A DNA stretch of 64,000 nucleotides, taken from assembly GCF_030818415.1 (NCBI RefSeq), contig NZ_JAUTAE010000001.1:2320001-2384000 (forward strand), written 5' to 3'. How positions within the stretch are numbered: position 1 is the stretch's first letter; every line of letters begins with the position of its first letter. A program made the position numbers and the translations under genes. The DNA comes from Sphingomonas sp. SORGH_AS_0950 (GTDB lineage: Bacteria; Pseudomonadota; Alphaproteobacteria; Sphingomonadales; Sphingomonadaceae). Positions 34,909-44,859 of this stretch are shown here, piece after piece. The notes beneath the pieces are model-generated. The model ran no database searches. It was not told where the DNA came from and was given only the letters and a program-made list of their open reading frames with translations.

Positions 34909-35436
34909 TTATTCGACCGGGCCGAAGCCGCTCAGGCCACGCAGATATTGGGCGCGAATGGTCACCGTCGCCACCCCCGACGGCACGTCGATCAGCGCCG
35001 ATTCGAGCGGCGGCTTGCGGCGGCCCAGCTTGGTGTTGGCCGGGAAGCCCGCACCGTCGCTCCAGAAGTTGAACTTGTTCTTGCCATCGCGGTCATGCGT
35101 GAACAACAGCGCATAGCGGCCCGGGCGCGGCACGCGGATGCACATCGCGATCGGCCCGCCGCCCGTCGGCGTCGGCACCTGGACGCGGCGGAACGTCTTG
35201 CCCGCGCGGACCAGCACGCCGTCGTCCGCCAGGAAATCCTCCTCGTTCGCCGGATAGAGTTCCAGCTTGAGATTGCCCTTGCGGTCCTTCAGCCCCTCGA
35301 TCCGGGCCAGGATCGCCGGACCGCCGCCGCCGGTGCAGGCCGCCGCATCGCTGCCCAATACCTGCGCGCCCGCCGCCTGCGGCACCACCGCCAGCGCGAC
35401 CGCCGTCACCGCCATCATCTTCATCACGCGAATCAT
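34909..35436 (-). CDS. DUF2141 exported protein
   Basis: A 175-residue periplasmic protein with a signal peptide (core VMKMMAVTAVALAVVPQAAG) and a DUF2141 beta-sandwich: GNLKLELYPANEEDFL, VPRPGRYALLFTHDRDGKN, and FNFWSDGAGFPANTK match the family's calcium-binding-like D-x-D/N-x-N loop and glycine-rich turn. The function of the family is unknown. Its start overlaps the stop of the membrane protein gene by ATGA and its stop is 10 bases before the GT4 start. Confidence 0.85.
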   Translation of the reverse strand: MIRVMKMMAVTAVALAVVPQAAGAQVLGSDAAACTGGGGPAILARIEGLKDRKGNLKLELYPANEEDFLADDGVLVRAGKTFRRVQVPTPTGGGPIAMCIRVPRPGRYALLFTHDRDGKNKFNFWSDGAGFPANTKLGRRKPPLESALIDVPSGVATVTIRAQYLRGLSGFGPVE

Positions 35437-36368
35437 GCGCGCACCTTCCGAACCAACGCCGTCAAACCGAACCCGGCGATCAGCACGACATGGACCAACA
35501 AAGTTAGCGCCGCGGTGAACGCGATCAGTTCGCTCAATTCCTGATCCTGCCCGATCAACAGGATCGCGAAATTGGCGAAAAGAAGGTCCTTGTTGGGCAC
35601 CAGCGGCAGGCGCGAGACCAGCAGCCGCGCCGCCGACAGGAACAGCCACATGCCGAGCGACACGCTGGGCATCCCGTAATGCCAGGCGAGCGCCACCAGC
35701 AGCGAATTGGCGATCAGGCGGACGCAATGGACCATGAAGACCCACCAGAGCGTCCTGCGATCGAGCGAGAAGACCCGGCGCGAGAAGATCAGGAAGGGCA
35801 AGGAGGTCGCCATGACGATCGCGATCGATCCCCAAACCAGCCGCAACTGGTCGGCGGTCAGCAATTCGCGCCCGACCGGCAGCGCCAGCCCGATCATCAA
35901 CAGGGTGATCGCATTGCCCGCGATCGCCGACAGGATGCCGACATCCTTGACCGCGCCGAAGGGCGCCGCGACCATCTTCGCGTTGGCGCGCGCCCAGGCA
36001 TAGAAATAGGCCTCGCCCGAATAGCTGAACGCGACCTCATTGGCGATCCGCTTGCGGATCAGCGCGGCCATGCCGCTGATCGGAATGCCCCACAGCCGCC
36101 GGAAAATGATGTAGTCACCGATCGGCAGCGCCATGTAGAGGCCGAAAAAGACGACGTAGAACATCGGGTTGGCCGGCACCGAATGGCTCAGCCCGACCAG
36201 CCCGCGCCCCAGCAGCTCATGCCCCAGCCCCACGATCATGGCGAGCGTCAGCGCCCCGCCGATAATGGCGGGCCAGCGGCTCTTCACGGTCTTCAACGGC
36301 TCCAGCGCGGCCATATCGCGCGCCACCGGTCCGCTCGTCGCAGACGGGATCGCCTGTTGCGGGGTCAT
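35433..36368 (-). CDS. Polytopic membrane protein, unidentified
   Basis: A 311-residue protein with about seven or eight transmembrane segments after a polar N-terminus of roughly 30 residues. Conserved-looking polar stretches are FSYSGEAYFYAWARANAKM and SRLPLVPNKDLLF. The topology resembles the lysylphosphatidylglycerol-synthase-type membrane domain that accompanies lipid glycosyltransferases, but this likeness is only by eye. It is the first gene of the operon with DUF2141 and GT4, which suggests glycolipid handling. The start MTPQQAIPS is chosen by length and context. Confidence 0.6.
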   Translation of the reverse strand: MTPQQAIPSATSGPVARDMAALEPLKTVKSRWPAIIGGALTLAMIVGLGHELLGRGLVGLSHSVPANPMFYVVFFGLYMALPIGDYIIFRRLWGIPISGMAALIRKRIANEVAFSYSGEAYFYAWARANAKMVAAPFGAVKDVGILSAIAGNAITLLMIGLALPVGRELLTADQLRLVWGSIAIVMATSLPFLIFSRRVFSLDRRTLWWVFMVHCVRLIANSLLVALAWHYGMPSVSLGMWLFLSAARLLVSRLPLVPNKDLLFANFAILLIGQDQELSELIAFTAALTLLVHVVLIAGFGLTALVRKVRA

Positions 36369-36581
36369 GGGATCATCTCGTTCATTCTGCACGTTAGGGA
36401 GATTCCTCGGCGGCGGCGCGCCGGCGGCGCCCGCTAACCTCAACACTGCTTTCTCGCACCTGAATAAGAATTCATCTCTGTCCGGTGATTGTGTCCACCA
36501 TAGGGCTGATCCTGACATAATTGAGCGACAAGCGCCGATTATCGCCGCATCCCATTGTCGCCATCGTCCCCGTGGGAGCCC

Positions 36582-37730
36582 ATGCCAGCCGATCATATCC
36601 TGACTTACGCGCTGGCGATGCGCGGCGGCGTGGAAGCGGCGCTGGGCCGGATGTTCCAGGGCTGGCTGGACCGCGGCCGCCGGGTGACACTGGTGCTGGG
36701 CGAGGAAAGCGGCCAGTTCCAGGCGGGCGTGCCGATGGGGGTCGAGACGGTGACGCTGGGGCATCAGAGCTATGCCGGGCTGTGCACCACCCTGCCCGCG
36801 ATGATCGGGCGGATGCGGCCCGACATCATCTTCTGCCCCGGCAACCATTATACCAGCATGGCGGCATGGAGCCGGTTGCGGCTGGCCGGGGCCTGCCCGC
36901 CGATCGTCGCCAAGATGTCGAACGCGGTCGATCGCGGCGACCATCATCCCGTCCTCGCCTGGGGCCAGCGGCAATGGCTGGCGCGGCACCGGCTGTTCCT
37001 CGACGCCCTGGTGGCGATGACCCCCGCCACCGCCCGCGCGGCGCAGGATGCCACCGGGCTGTCGGTCGCGGTCATCCCCAACCCGCCCGCCGCGCTGCCC
37101 GACCTGGCGCTCGACCGGCCGCGCCCGCCCGGTCGCCGGATCCTGGGTGTCGGACGACTCGAGCCGCAGAAGCGATGGGACCGGCTGATCACCGCGATGA
37201 CGCATCTGCCGCCCGATATCGGGCTGACCATCCTGGGCGAAGGCAGCCTGCGCCCCGCGCTGACCGCACAGATCGCCGCGCTGGGCCTCACCGGTCGCGT
37301 GACGTTGCCGGGACATAGCGCCGACGCCCCCGCCGCGATGGCGGCGGCGCAGGTGGTGGCGCTGGCGTCGGATTATGAAGGCGTGCCCGGCGTGCTGCGC
37401 GAGGCGCTGGCGGTCGGGACCCCGGTCGTCGCGACCGATTCGAGCCCGGCGGTGCGCGAGATCGTCCGCGACCCTGCGCTGGGCACGGTCGTCGCGCGCG
37501 AGGATCTGGCGGGACTGGTCGCGGCGCTCCGCCATTGGCTGGACCCGGTCGCGCCGCGCCCCGATCCCGTGCCGCAGCCGGGACAGGATTCGCCCGACCG
37601 CTATCTGGCGCTGTTCGATTCGATCGTCACCGCCCGGCACAACCGCCAGGCGCTGGCGTCAGGCAATGTCCGCTTCGGCGCGCGCGCTGTCGCCGTCGCG
37701 CGCCGCCTCGCGCTCCGACCGGCGCTGTAG
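36582..37730 (+). CDS. Glycosyltransferase family 4 (second, divergent)
   Basis: A 382-residue GT-B glycosyltransferase. Motifs include LAMRGGVEAALGRMFQGWL at the N-terminus, ILGVGRLEPQKRWDRLI and the donor site DYEGVPGVLREALAVGTPVV. It belongs to the GT1/GT4 group like the gene at 33714 but is clearly a different subfamily. GGGAG lies upstream of the chosen ATG. It is divergent from the membrane-protein operon with a 213-base gap, and its last 72 bases overlap the convergent permease gene, so their 3' ends share sequence. Confidence 0.9.
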   Translation: MPADHILTYALAMRGGVEAALGRMFQGWLDRGRRVTLVLGEESGQFQAGVPMGVETVTLGHQSYAGLCTTLPAMIGRMRPDIIFCPGNHYTSMAAWSRLRLAGACPPIVAKMSNAVDRGDHHPVLAWGQRQWLARHRLFLDALVAMTPATARAAQDATGLSVAVIPNPPAALPDLALDRPRPPGRRILGVGRLEPQKRWDRLITAMTHLPPDIGLTILGEGSLRPALTAQIAALGLTGRVTLPGHSADAPAAMAAAQVVALASDYEGVPGVLREALAVGTPVVATDSSPAVREIVRDPALGTVVAREDLAGLVAALRHWLDPVAPRPDPVPQPGQDSPDRYLALFDSIVTARHNRQALASGNVRFGARAVAVARRLALRPAL

Positions 37731-38745
37731 CGCGGACTTGGCCATCGCGGTCATCGGGTCGGCCAGCGCCAGCCCGAGGATGCCGAACAGCGCGCTCGCC
37801 ATGATCTGGGTCGACAGGGTCAGCGCGGGGGGCAGGTCGACCGTCCGCTTGGCGACCATCGGCACCACGACATATCCGTCGAAGGTCTGCACGACCAGAT
37901 AGGTGCCGATCGCCCAGAAACCGGCATCGGTCCCCGCCGAAAAGCCGACCGCGATCATCAGCGTGCCGGTGATGATCGCCCCGATATTCGGGATGAAGGC
38001 CAGGATGCCCGCGATGATGCCGAGCAGCAGCGCCATCGGCACGCCCCCGATCATCAGCGCGATGCCGGTCAGCACCCCCTCCACCGCCATGCCGAGCAAC
38101 CGCCCGGCGAGCAGCTTGCGCAGCGTGCTCATGACGCGCGCCTGGGTGATCGCGAACTCGGCGCGCGCGGCGCGCGGGACCATCCATTGCAAGCCGCGCG
38201 CATAGCCCTCCGGGTCCATCGCCAGGAACAACCCGATGATGAGGATCATGAAAGCCGAGGTGATCGCCCCCACCGCCGTGCCCACCCACGAGGTCAGCCG
38301 CCCGATCGATCCCAGCGACTGTTTCACCAGCCCGTTGATGTCCGAGGTGCCGGGCATCAGCCCCTGCGACGCCAGCCATTCGGTCAACCGCCCGACCTGG
38401 GTCTCCAGCGTCGAGCGAAGCTGCGTCACCTGCTGCGTCATCTCGACGCCGGTCAGGAAGAAGGTGCCGAACAGGAACGCCGTCACCGCCAGCACGACGA
38501 TCAGCAGCCGCCAGCCCGCGCCCGATCGGCAACACCCGCCCGAGCAGCCGCACGCCGCCGTCGAGCAGCGTGGCGAAGACCAGCCCGGCGAAGATCACCA
38601 GCAACGGCTGGACCAGCAGCACCGCGATCGCCATGCCCGCGATCAGCCCCAGCCAGATCGCCGCGCGCGTCAGCTCCCGCCGGACGAAGCCCTCGCGAAA
38701 TTCGATCGGTGCGGGGGCGTCGGTCAGCGGGGCGGGGTCGGTCAT
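37659..38745 (-). pseudogene. AI-2E family (PerM-like) permease with one-base frameshift
   Basis: The N-terminal 77 residues (MTDPAPLTDAPAPIEFREGF onward, two helices) read in one frame up to LLGRVLPIGRG. The rest, WRLLIVVLAVTAFLFGTFF through the family-typical FIPNIGAIITGTLMIAVGFS, reads in another. Removing one base near 38514 (GGGCTGG to GGGTGG on the minus strand) restores a normal 361-residue permease. The total span of 1087 bases is one more than a multiple of three. Without a fix, the first frame stays open to 37627 but gives nonsense. The gene follows lepB by five bases. A sequencing error is possible. No slippery heptamer is seen, so programmed frameshifting is unlikely. Confidence 0.85.
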
Positions 38746-38750
38746 GGCGC

Positions 38751-39707
38751 TCAGTCCGCCTTGGCCGGATGCAGCGAGGTGCCCGCCCGGCCCGAGCGCA
38801 GCGATCCCCACCAGGTCAGCGGGTTCAGCGTCGCATCGCCGTCCAGGCTGAACGTCACGAACTCGGCCCGCCCGCCGATATTCTCATAGGGCACCGCGCC
38901 GCCCAGCCCCAGTTCGGCCAGCGAGAAGCGGCTGTCCGCCGAACGGTCGCGATTGTCGCCCATCAGGAAGACATGATTGGCCGGAATGGTGATCGGGCCG
39001 TAATTGTCGCCCGGGCTCCAGCCCAGCTCGACCGTGTCGTAGCGGCGGTTGTTGGGCAGCGTCTCGGTCACGATCGGCAGGTGGCAGACCCATTGGCCGC
39101 TCGCCAGCCGCACCTTGGCTCCGTCGCCATAGTCGGACGCGTTGCACGGGCTGTTGGTGTCGACCGGGATGTCGACATAATGGAGCGGCCCGCGCTTCAC
39201 CGGCTGGCCGTTCAGGATGACGGTGCCGTCGCGCACCTCCAGCCGGTCGCCGGGCAGGCCGATGACCCGCTTGATATAGTCGTTATGCGTCCCCGGCGGC
39301 GTCACGATCACCACATCGCCGCGCGTCGGCAGCGAGCCGAAGAGGCGGCCATGGATGAAGGGCAGCTGGAAGCTCCAGCTCTCGGTCGGCTGGTGCAGCA
39401 CGACCGATTTGAAGATCGCCACCGGATTGGGGATGGTCGGCGAGACGAAGGACCAGCCATAGGCGAATTTGCTGACGACCAGCCGGTCGCCGACGCGCAG
39501 GCCCGGCAGCATCGATTCGGACGGGATGTAGAAGGGCTTGGCGATGAAGCTGTGGAAGCCCAGCACGATCAGCAGCAGCCAGAACAGCCCCTTGACCTCT
39601 GACCACCAGTCGGTGCGCTTCCTGGGCCGGGGCGCGGAATCCGACGGCTGCGGCCCCGGCTGGTCCGTGGGCGAGCCCTGGTTGGTATCCAACACCGCGT
39701 CCTTCAT
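38751..39707 (-). CDS. lepB: Signal peptidase I
   Basis: A 318-residue inner-membrane serine protease that removes signal peptides. After a polar N-terminus and one helix (about residues 40-56), the catalytic Ser65 is in [11 protein letters not shown] and Lys146 in [14 protein letters not shown], followed by the box E-type [13 protein letters not shown] long insertion with two cysteines ([18 protein letters not shown]) lies between. The start overlaps the acpS stop by ATGA. The usual downstream rnc and era genes are not here; the permease gene takes their place. Confidence 0.95.
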   Translation of the reverse strand: MKDAVLDTNQGSPTDQPGPQPSDSAPRPRKRTDWWSEVKGLFWLLLIVLGFHSFIAKPFYIPSESMLPGLRVGDRLVVSKFAYGWSFVSPTIPNPVAIFKSVVLHQPTESWSFQLPFIHGRLFGSLPTRGDVVIVTPPGTHNDYIKRVIGLPGDRLEVRDGTVILNGQPVKRGPLHYVDIPVDTNSPCNASDYGDGAKVRLASGQWVCHLPIVTETLPNNRRYDTVELGWSPGDNYGPITIPANHVFLMGDNRDRSADSRFSLAELGLGGAVPYENIGGRAEFVTFSLDGDATLNPLTWWGSLRSGRAGTSLHPAKAD

Positions 39708-40114
39708 GCGGAAACTTCCGGTCTTGCCTCGATCACCACAAAGGCCTGCGCCCAGGGGTGATCGTCGGTCATGGTCAAGTGAATATGCGCGACGTGGCCC
39801 GGCGGGGTCATCGCGTCAAGTCGTTCGCGCGCGCCGCCGGTCAGCACCAGCGTCGGCGCACCGCCGGGCTGGTTGACGACGCCGATGTCGCGCATGAACA
39901 CGCCCTGCGCGAAACCCGTGCCCACCGCCTTGGAAAAGGCCTCCTTGGCGGCGAAGCGCTTGGCGTAGGTGCCTGCACGGGTGAAGGGGCGTTTCGCCGC
40001 CTTGGCCTGCTCCACATCCGTAAAGCAGCGCGCCTCGAACCGGCCGCCATGCCGGTCGAGCGCGGCCTGGATGCGCTCGATATTGCACAGGTCCGAGCCC
40101 ATGCCGATGATCAT
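39704..40114 (-). CDS. acpS: Holo-[acyl-carrier-protein] synthase
   Basis: A 136-residue phosphopantetheinyl transferase that activates ACP with coenzyme A. The Mg ligands are Asp8 in [14 protein letters not shown] and Glu58 in [15 protein letters not shown], both in standard positions. The start MIIGMGSD is normal for the family; longer frames run into the repeat upstream. It overlaps lepB by four bases and is separated from pdxJ by a 133-base repeat element. Confidence 0.95.
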   Translation of the reverse strand: MIIGMGSDLCNIERIQAALDRHGGRFEARCFTDVEQAKAAKRPFTRAGTYAKRFAAKEAFSKAVGTGFAQGVFMRDIGVVNQPGGAPTLVLTGGARERLDAMTPPGHVAHIHLTMTDDHPWAQAFVVIEARPEVSA

Positions 40115-40117
40115 GAC

Positions 40118-40247
40118 ATCCTCCCCGGCACGGGGAGGGGGACCGCCGCGGAGCGGTGGTGGAGGGGGTTCTCCACCACACGAGTCATTTGGGGCGCTCC
40201 CCCTCCACCAGCCTGCGGCTGGTCCCCCTCCCCGTGCCGGGGAGGAT
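40118..40247. repeat. Perfect 27-bp inverted repeat element between pdxJ and acpS
   Basis: The outer arms 40118-40144 and 40221-40247 are perfect 27-base inverted copies, each itself containing the hairpin CTCCCCGGCACGGGGAG. Inner stems pair GGTGGAGGGG with CCCCTCCACC. It fills the whole gap between the pdxJ stop and the acpS start, within what is otherwise a tightly coupled gene run. Copies of the end hairpin occur at 27311-27333. Confidence 0.85.
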
Positions 40248-40976
40248 TCACCGCGCCACGTCCATCGCGGCGCGCATCTTGCGGACCACTTCGTGTAGGC
40301 CGACGAACACCGCATCGGCGATCAGGAAATGGCCGATGTTCAGCTCGCGCACCTGCGGGATCGCCGCGATGGGGGCGACATTGTCATAGGTCAGGCCGTG
40401 ACCGGCATGGACCTCGATCCCGTTCTTGGCGGCCAGCGCGGCGGCGTCCGACAGGCGGCGGAGTTCCGCGGTCCGGGCCTCGCCGTCCAGCTCGGCATAG
40501 CGGCCGGTGTGCAGCTCGACCACCGGCACGCGCAGGGCCAGCGCCGCCTCGATCTGGCGGGGATCGGGTTCGATGAACAGCGAGACGCGGATGCCCGCCT
40601 CGCCCAGCTGCGCCACCATCGGGGCCAGCCATTCGCGCTGCCCGGCGGCGTCCAGCCCGCCCTCGGTCGTGCGCTCCTCGCGCTTTTCGGGGACGATGCA
40701 GGCGGCGTGCGGGCGATGCTTCAGCGCGATGGCCAGCATCTCTTGCGTGGCCGCCATCTCCAGGTTGAGCGGCACGGTCAGTTCGGCCGACAGCCGCGCA
40801 ATGTCGTCGTCGGTGATATGCCGCCGGTCCTCGCGCAGATGCGCGGTGATGCCGTCGGCCCCCGCCTCGGCCGCGAGCAGCGCCGCCTTGACCGGATCGG
40901 GATAGCCCGCCCCGCGCGCGTTGCGCACGGTCGCGACATGGTCGATATTGACCCCCAGCCGCAGATGCCCGCTCAT
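40248..40976 (-). CDS. pdxJ: Pyridoxine 5'-phosphate synthase
   Basis: A 242-residue TIM-barrel enzyme that joins 1-deoxyxylulose 5-phosphate and 3-amino-2-oxopropyl phosphate to form pyridoxine phosphate. The N-terminal [26 protein letters not shown] and [10 protein letters not shown] are conserved, as is [11 protein letters not shown] near the C-terminus. The start overlaps the pyrE stop by ATGA, so the genes are coupled. Confidence 0.96.
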   Translation of the reverse strand: MSGHLRLGVNIDHVATVRNARGAGYPDPVKAALLAAEAGADGITAHLREDRRHITDDDIARLSAELTVPLNLEMAATQEMLAIALKHRPHAACIVPEKREERTTEGGLDAAGQREWLAPMVAQLGEAGIRVSLFIEPDPRQIEAALALRVPVVELHTGRYAELDGEARTAELRRLSDAAALAAKNGIEVHAGHGLTYDNVAPIAAIPQVRELNIGHFLIADAVFVGLHEVVRKMRAAMDVAR

Positions 40977-41557
40977 GCCGCCGCGCGGCTCCCCGGCTTG
41001 ATCGCGGGGATCGCGGCCAGTTCGGGCGGCAGCTCATCGGGGCTGTAGCTGGGCACGTCGAGCCGGATCAGCGGGAAGAAGGGCACGCCCAGATCGGCCG
41101 CGCCGTTGGAACGATCGACCAGCGAGGCCGCCGCGATCGTCTGCCCCCCTTCGCGCGCGATGGCGGCGATCGCCTCCCGGCTCGACAGCCCGGTGGTGAC
41201 CACGTCCTCCATCATCAGCACCTTCTGACCTGCATCAAGCCGGAAGCCGCGACGCAGGTGGAAGGTTCCCTCGGGCCGCTCCAGAAACATGCCCGGTACG
41301 CCCAGCGCGCGCGCCATTTCATGGCCGACGATCACGCCGCCCATGGCCGGGGCGACGACCGCGCTGATCTGTGCGCGGATCTCGGCCGGGATCTTGGCCG
41401 CCACCGCCTCGCACAGCCGCGCCGCGCGCGCCGGGTCCATCAGGACGCGCGCGCATTGCAGATAGCGGGGGCTGCGCAGGCCCGAGGACAGGATGAAATG
41501 CCCCTCGAGGAGCGCCTCGGCGGCGCGGAACTCGGCAAGGACGTCGTCATCGGTCAT
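40973..41557 (-). CDS. pyrE: Orotate phosphoribosyltransferase
   Basis: A 194-residue enzyme that makes orotidine 5'-phosphate in pyrimidine synthesis. The PRPP-binding motif [11 protein letters not shown] is at 113-123 and [12 protein letters not shown] lies at the N-terminal substrate site. The start [10 protein letters not shown] is preferred over a longer Ser/Asp-rich frame. It is the first gene of the minus-strand run pyrE-pdxJ-acpS-lepB and diverges from ctaC. Confidence 0.95.
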   Translation of the reverse strand: MTDDDVLAEFRAAEALLEGHFILSSGLRSPRYLQCARVLMDPARAARLCEAVAAKIPAEIRAQISAVVAPAMGGVIVGHEMARALGVPGMFLERPEGTFHLRRGFRLDAGQKVLMMEDVVTTGLSSREAIAAIAREGGQTIAAASLVDRSNGAADLGVPFFPLIRLDVPSYSPDELPPELAAIPAIKPGSRAAA

Positions 41558-41647
41558 GCGGGGCAACTCCGGCAGGTCGTTATCAGATGACCCGGCCTCA
41601 TAGGATCGCGCCTGCGCGGGCGCAATCATGGTCGCGACAGCTATGGG

Positions 41648-41675
41648 TTGAGGGGGCGCGGTCCCGTGCTATAGT
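41648..41675 (+). promoter_or_regulatory. Likely promoter of the ctaC-ctaD operon
   Basis: TTGAGG (41648-41653) and TATAGT (41670-41675) are separated by 16 bases and lie 113 or fewer bases upstream of ctaC in the gap shared with the divergent pyrE gene. It is the best sigma-70-like match in that gap; no experimental support is implied. Confidence 0.5.
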
Positions 41676-41760
41676 CCATCTAACAAGAACGACATGACGC
41701 CCCGCCCGCGACCCGTCGGACCACGATGGGCGGGCGAGGGAGATGGGAGACGAGAGCGGG

Positions 41761-42975
41761 ATGAGCGAGGCCAAGCGCATGTCCGGACCCCGGAGGATGA
41801 GGATGCCCAGACGGATGAAGGCGATCGTGATCGCTGCCGGGATGGGATGCGCCGCGCTGTCGGGAACCGCCCTTGCGACTCCGGCCGTGCCCGCCCGGCC
41901 CGTCCCCCAGGCCGCGGCCGAGGGTGCGGGCGTCGCCAACACTGCGCCGACCAGCGCCGCCGCGCCCGCCACCGCCGCCCCGACCAGCCCGCTGCTGGCG
42001 CAGGACGGCGCGCCCGCGACCACCATCGACCCGAAGGTCGGACTGCCGATCGACGGCCGCATCGGGCTCCAGCCGCAGGTGACGAAGAACGGCGAGTTCG
42101 CGCACTGGATGCACAATGGCGTGCTGGTGCCGGTCATCACCGCCATCTGCGTGCTCGTCCTGCTGCTGCTCGCCTGGGTCGTCTTCCGCTATCGCCGGGC
42201 CGCCAATCCGGTGCCGTCCAAGACCAGCCACAACACGCTGGTCGAGGTGCTGTGGACGCTGGGCCCGGTCGTCGTCCTGGTCCTGATCGCCATCCCCTCG
42301 ATCGGGCTGCTCCAGGCGCAGTTCAAGCCCGCGCCCGCCGGTGCGGTCACGCTCAAGGCGATCGGCAACCAATGGTATTGGACCTATCAATATCCGGATC
42401 ATGGCGGGATCGAGATCACCGCCAACATGCTGAAGGAAAAGGATCAGGTGGCGCCGGGTGAGCGGGCGCGCACCGATGCCGACGGCCCGCGCCTGCTGGC
42501 GGTGGACAATCGCATCGTCCTGCCCGTGGGCGTGCCGATCCGCCTCATCACCACCTCCAACGACGTCATCCACAGCTGGGCGATCCCGGCCTTCTGGATG
42601 AAGCTGGACGCGGTGCCCGGCCGGTTGAACGAGACGAGCTTCACCATCGAGAAGCCGGGCCTGTATTTCGGGCAATGTTCGGAACTGTGCGGCGCGCGCC
42701 ATGCCTTCATGCCGATCGCGGTGCAGGCGGTGCCCCCGGCGCAGTTCGCGGCATGGGTCGCGGCCAAGGGCGGCAAGATGCCGGGTTCGGCCGCGCCCTC
42801 CTCCTCGGTCATCCCGCAGCCGGGGGCCGAGGGTTCGGCCGCCGAAGCGGCGCAGGCCAATGCCGCCGACGCGGTGACGGGTCCGGCCGAAAACGCCTCC
42901 ACGCCCGCCCAGTCCCCCTCTTCCGCGCAAGGCGCCACCGGCAATCCGGCGGGCCCCGGCAACGCTGGACAATAA
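41761..42975 (+). CDS. ctaC: Cytochrome c oxidase subunit II
   Basis: A 404-residue subunit II of aa3-type oxidase, carrying the CuA centre that accepts electrons from cytochrome c. It has a signal peptide (MKAIVIAAGMGCAALSGTAL), an Ala/Pro-rich stretch, two helices and a periplasmic cupredoxin domain. The CuA ligands are in CSELCGARHAFM (about residues 306-317) plus the His in VIHSWAIPAFW; NQWYWTYQY is the aromatic electron-entry patch. An Ala/Ser/Pro-rich tail of about 60 residues is unusual in length. Several ATGs precede the signal; 41761 is chosen by spacing to GGAG, so the exact start is uncertain. Confidence 0.95.
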   Translation: MSEAKRMSGPRRMRMPRRMKAIVIAAGMGCAALSGTALATPAVPARPVPQAAAEGAGVANTAPTSAAAPATAAPTSPLLAQDGAPATTIDPKVGLPIDGRIGLQPQVTKNGEFAHWMHNGVLVPVITAICVLVLLLLAWVVFRYRRAANPVPSKTSHNTLVEVLWTLGPVVVLVLIAIPSIGLLQAQFKPAPAGAVTLKAIGNQWYWTYQYPDHGGIEITANMLKEKDQVAPGERARTDADGPRLLAVDNRIVLPVGVPIRLITTSNDVIHSWAIPAFWMKLDAVPGRLNETSFTIEKPGLYFGQCSELCGARHAFMPIAVQAVPPAQFAAWVAAKGGKMPGSAAPSSSVIPQPGAEGSAAEAAQANAADAVTGPAENASTPAQSPSSAQGATGNPAGPGNAGQ

Positions 42976-44652
<1,677 letters not shown>

Positions 44653-44677
44653 CCCCCCGGCTCCCCACCGCCCTTGC

Positions 44678-44709
44678 AAGACCCCGGAGCATCGCCTCCG
44701 GGGTCTTTT
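44678..44709 (+). terminator. Terminator after ctaD
   Basis: Perfect 12-base stem AAGACCCCGGAG (44678-44689) and CTCCGGGGTCTT (44696-44707), six-base loop, ending in TTTT. It ends the ctaC-ctaD transcript before the DUF1800 gene. The following gap to 44859 also holds one TTATCCACA sequence at 44794-44802 but no gene. Confidence 0.93.
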
Positions 44710-44859
44710 GCATGTCCGCTATGCCGATATGGACCCCGTGATGCCGCCAGCCGCCCCTGGGCTGCGACGAACGGCGGAACCTTTCACCGATTGTTATCCA
44801 CAGATGCGGCACATATCGTCCTGCCGCGACGGGCGGCGGGTTGGCGGGATAGCGCGGCG

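Noticed and set aside
38505..38530. Programmed ribosomal frameshift in the permease gene
   Set aside because: No X-XXY-YYZ slippery heptamer or following pseudoknot is evident; a simple insertion or sequencing error explains the data better.
44794..44802. TTATCCACA, a perfect DnaA-box-like sequence
   Set aside because: Only one copy occurs, with no AT-rich unwinding region, no second box and no dnaA, dnaN or hemE-type neighbours, so it is not a replication origin.
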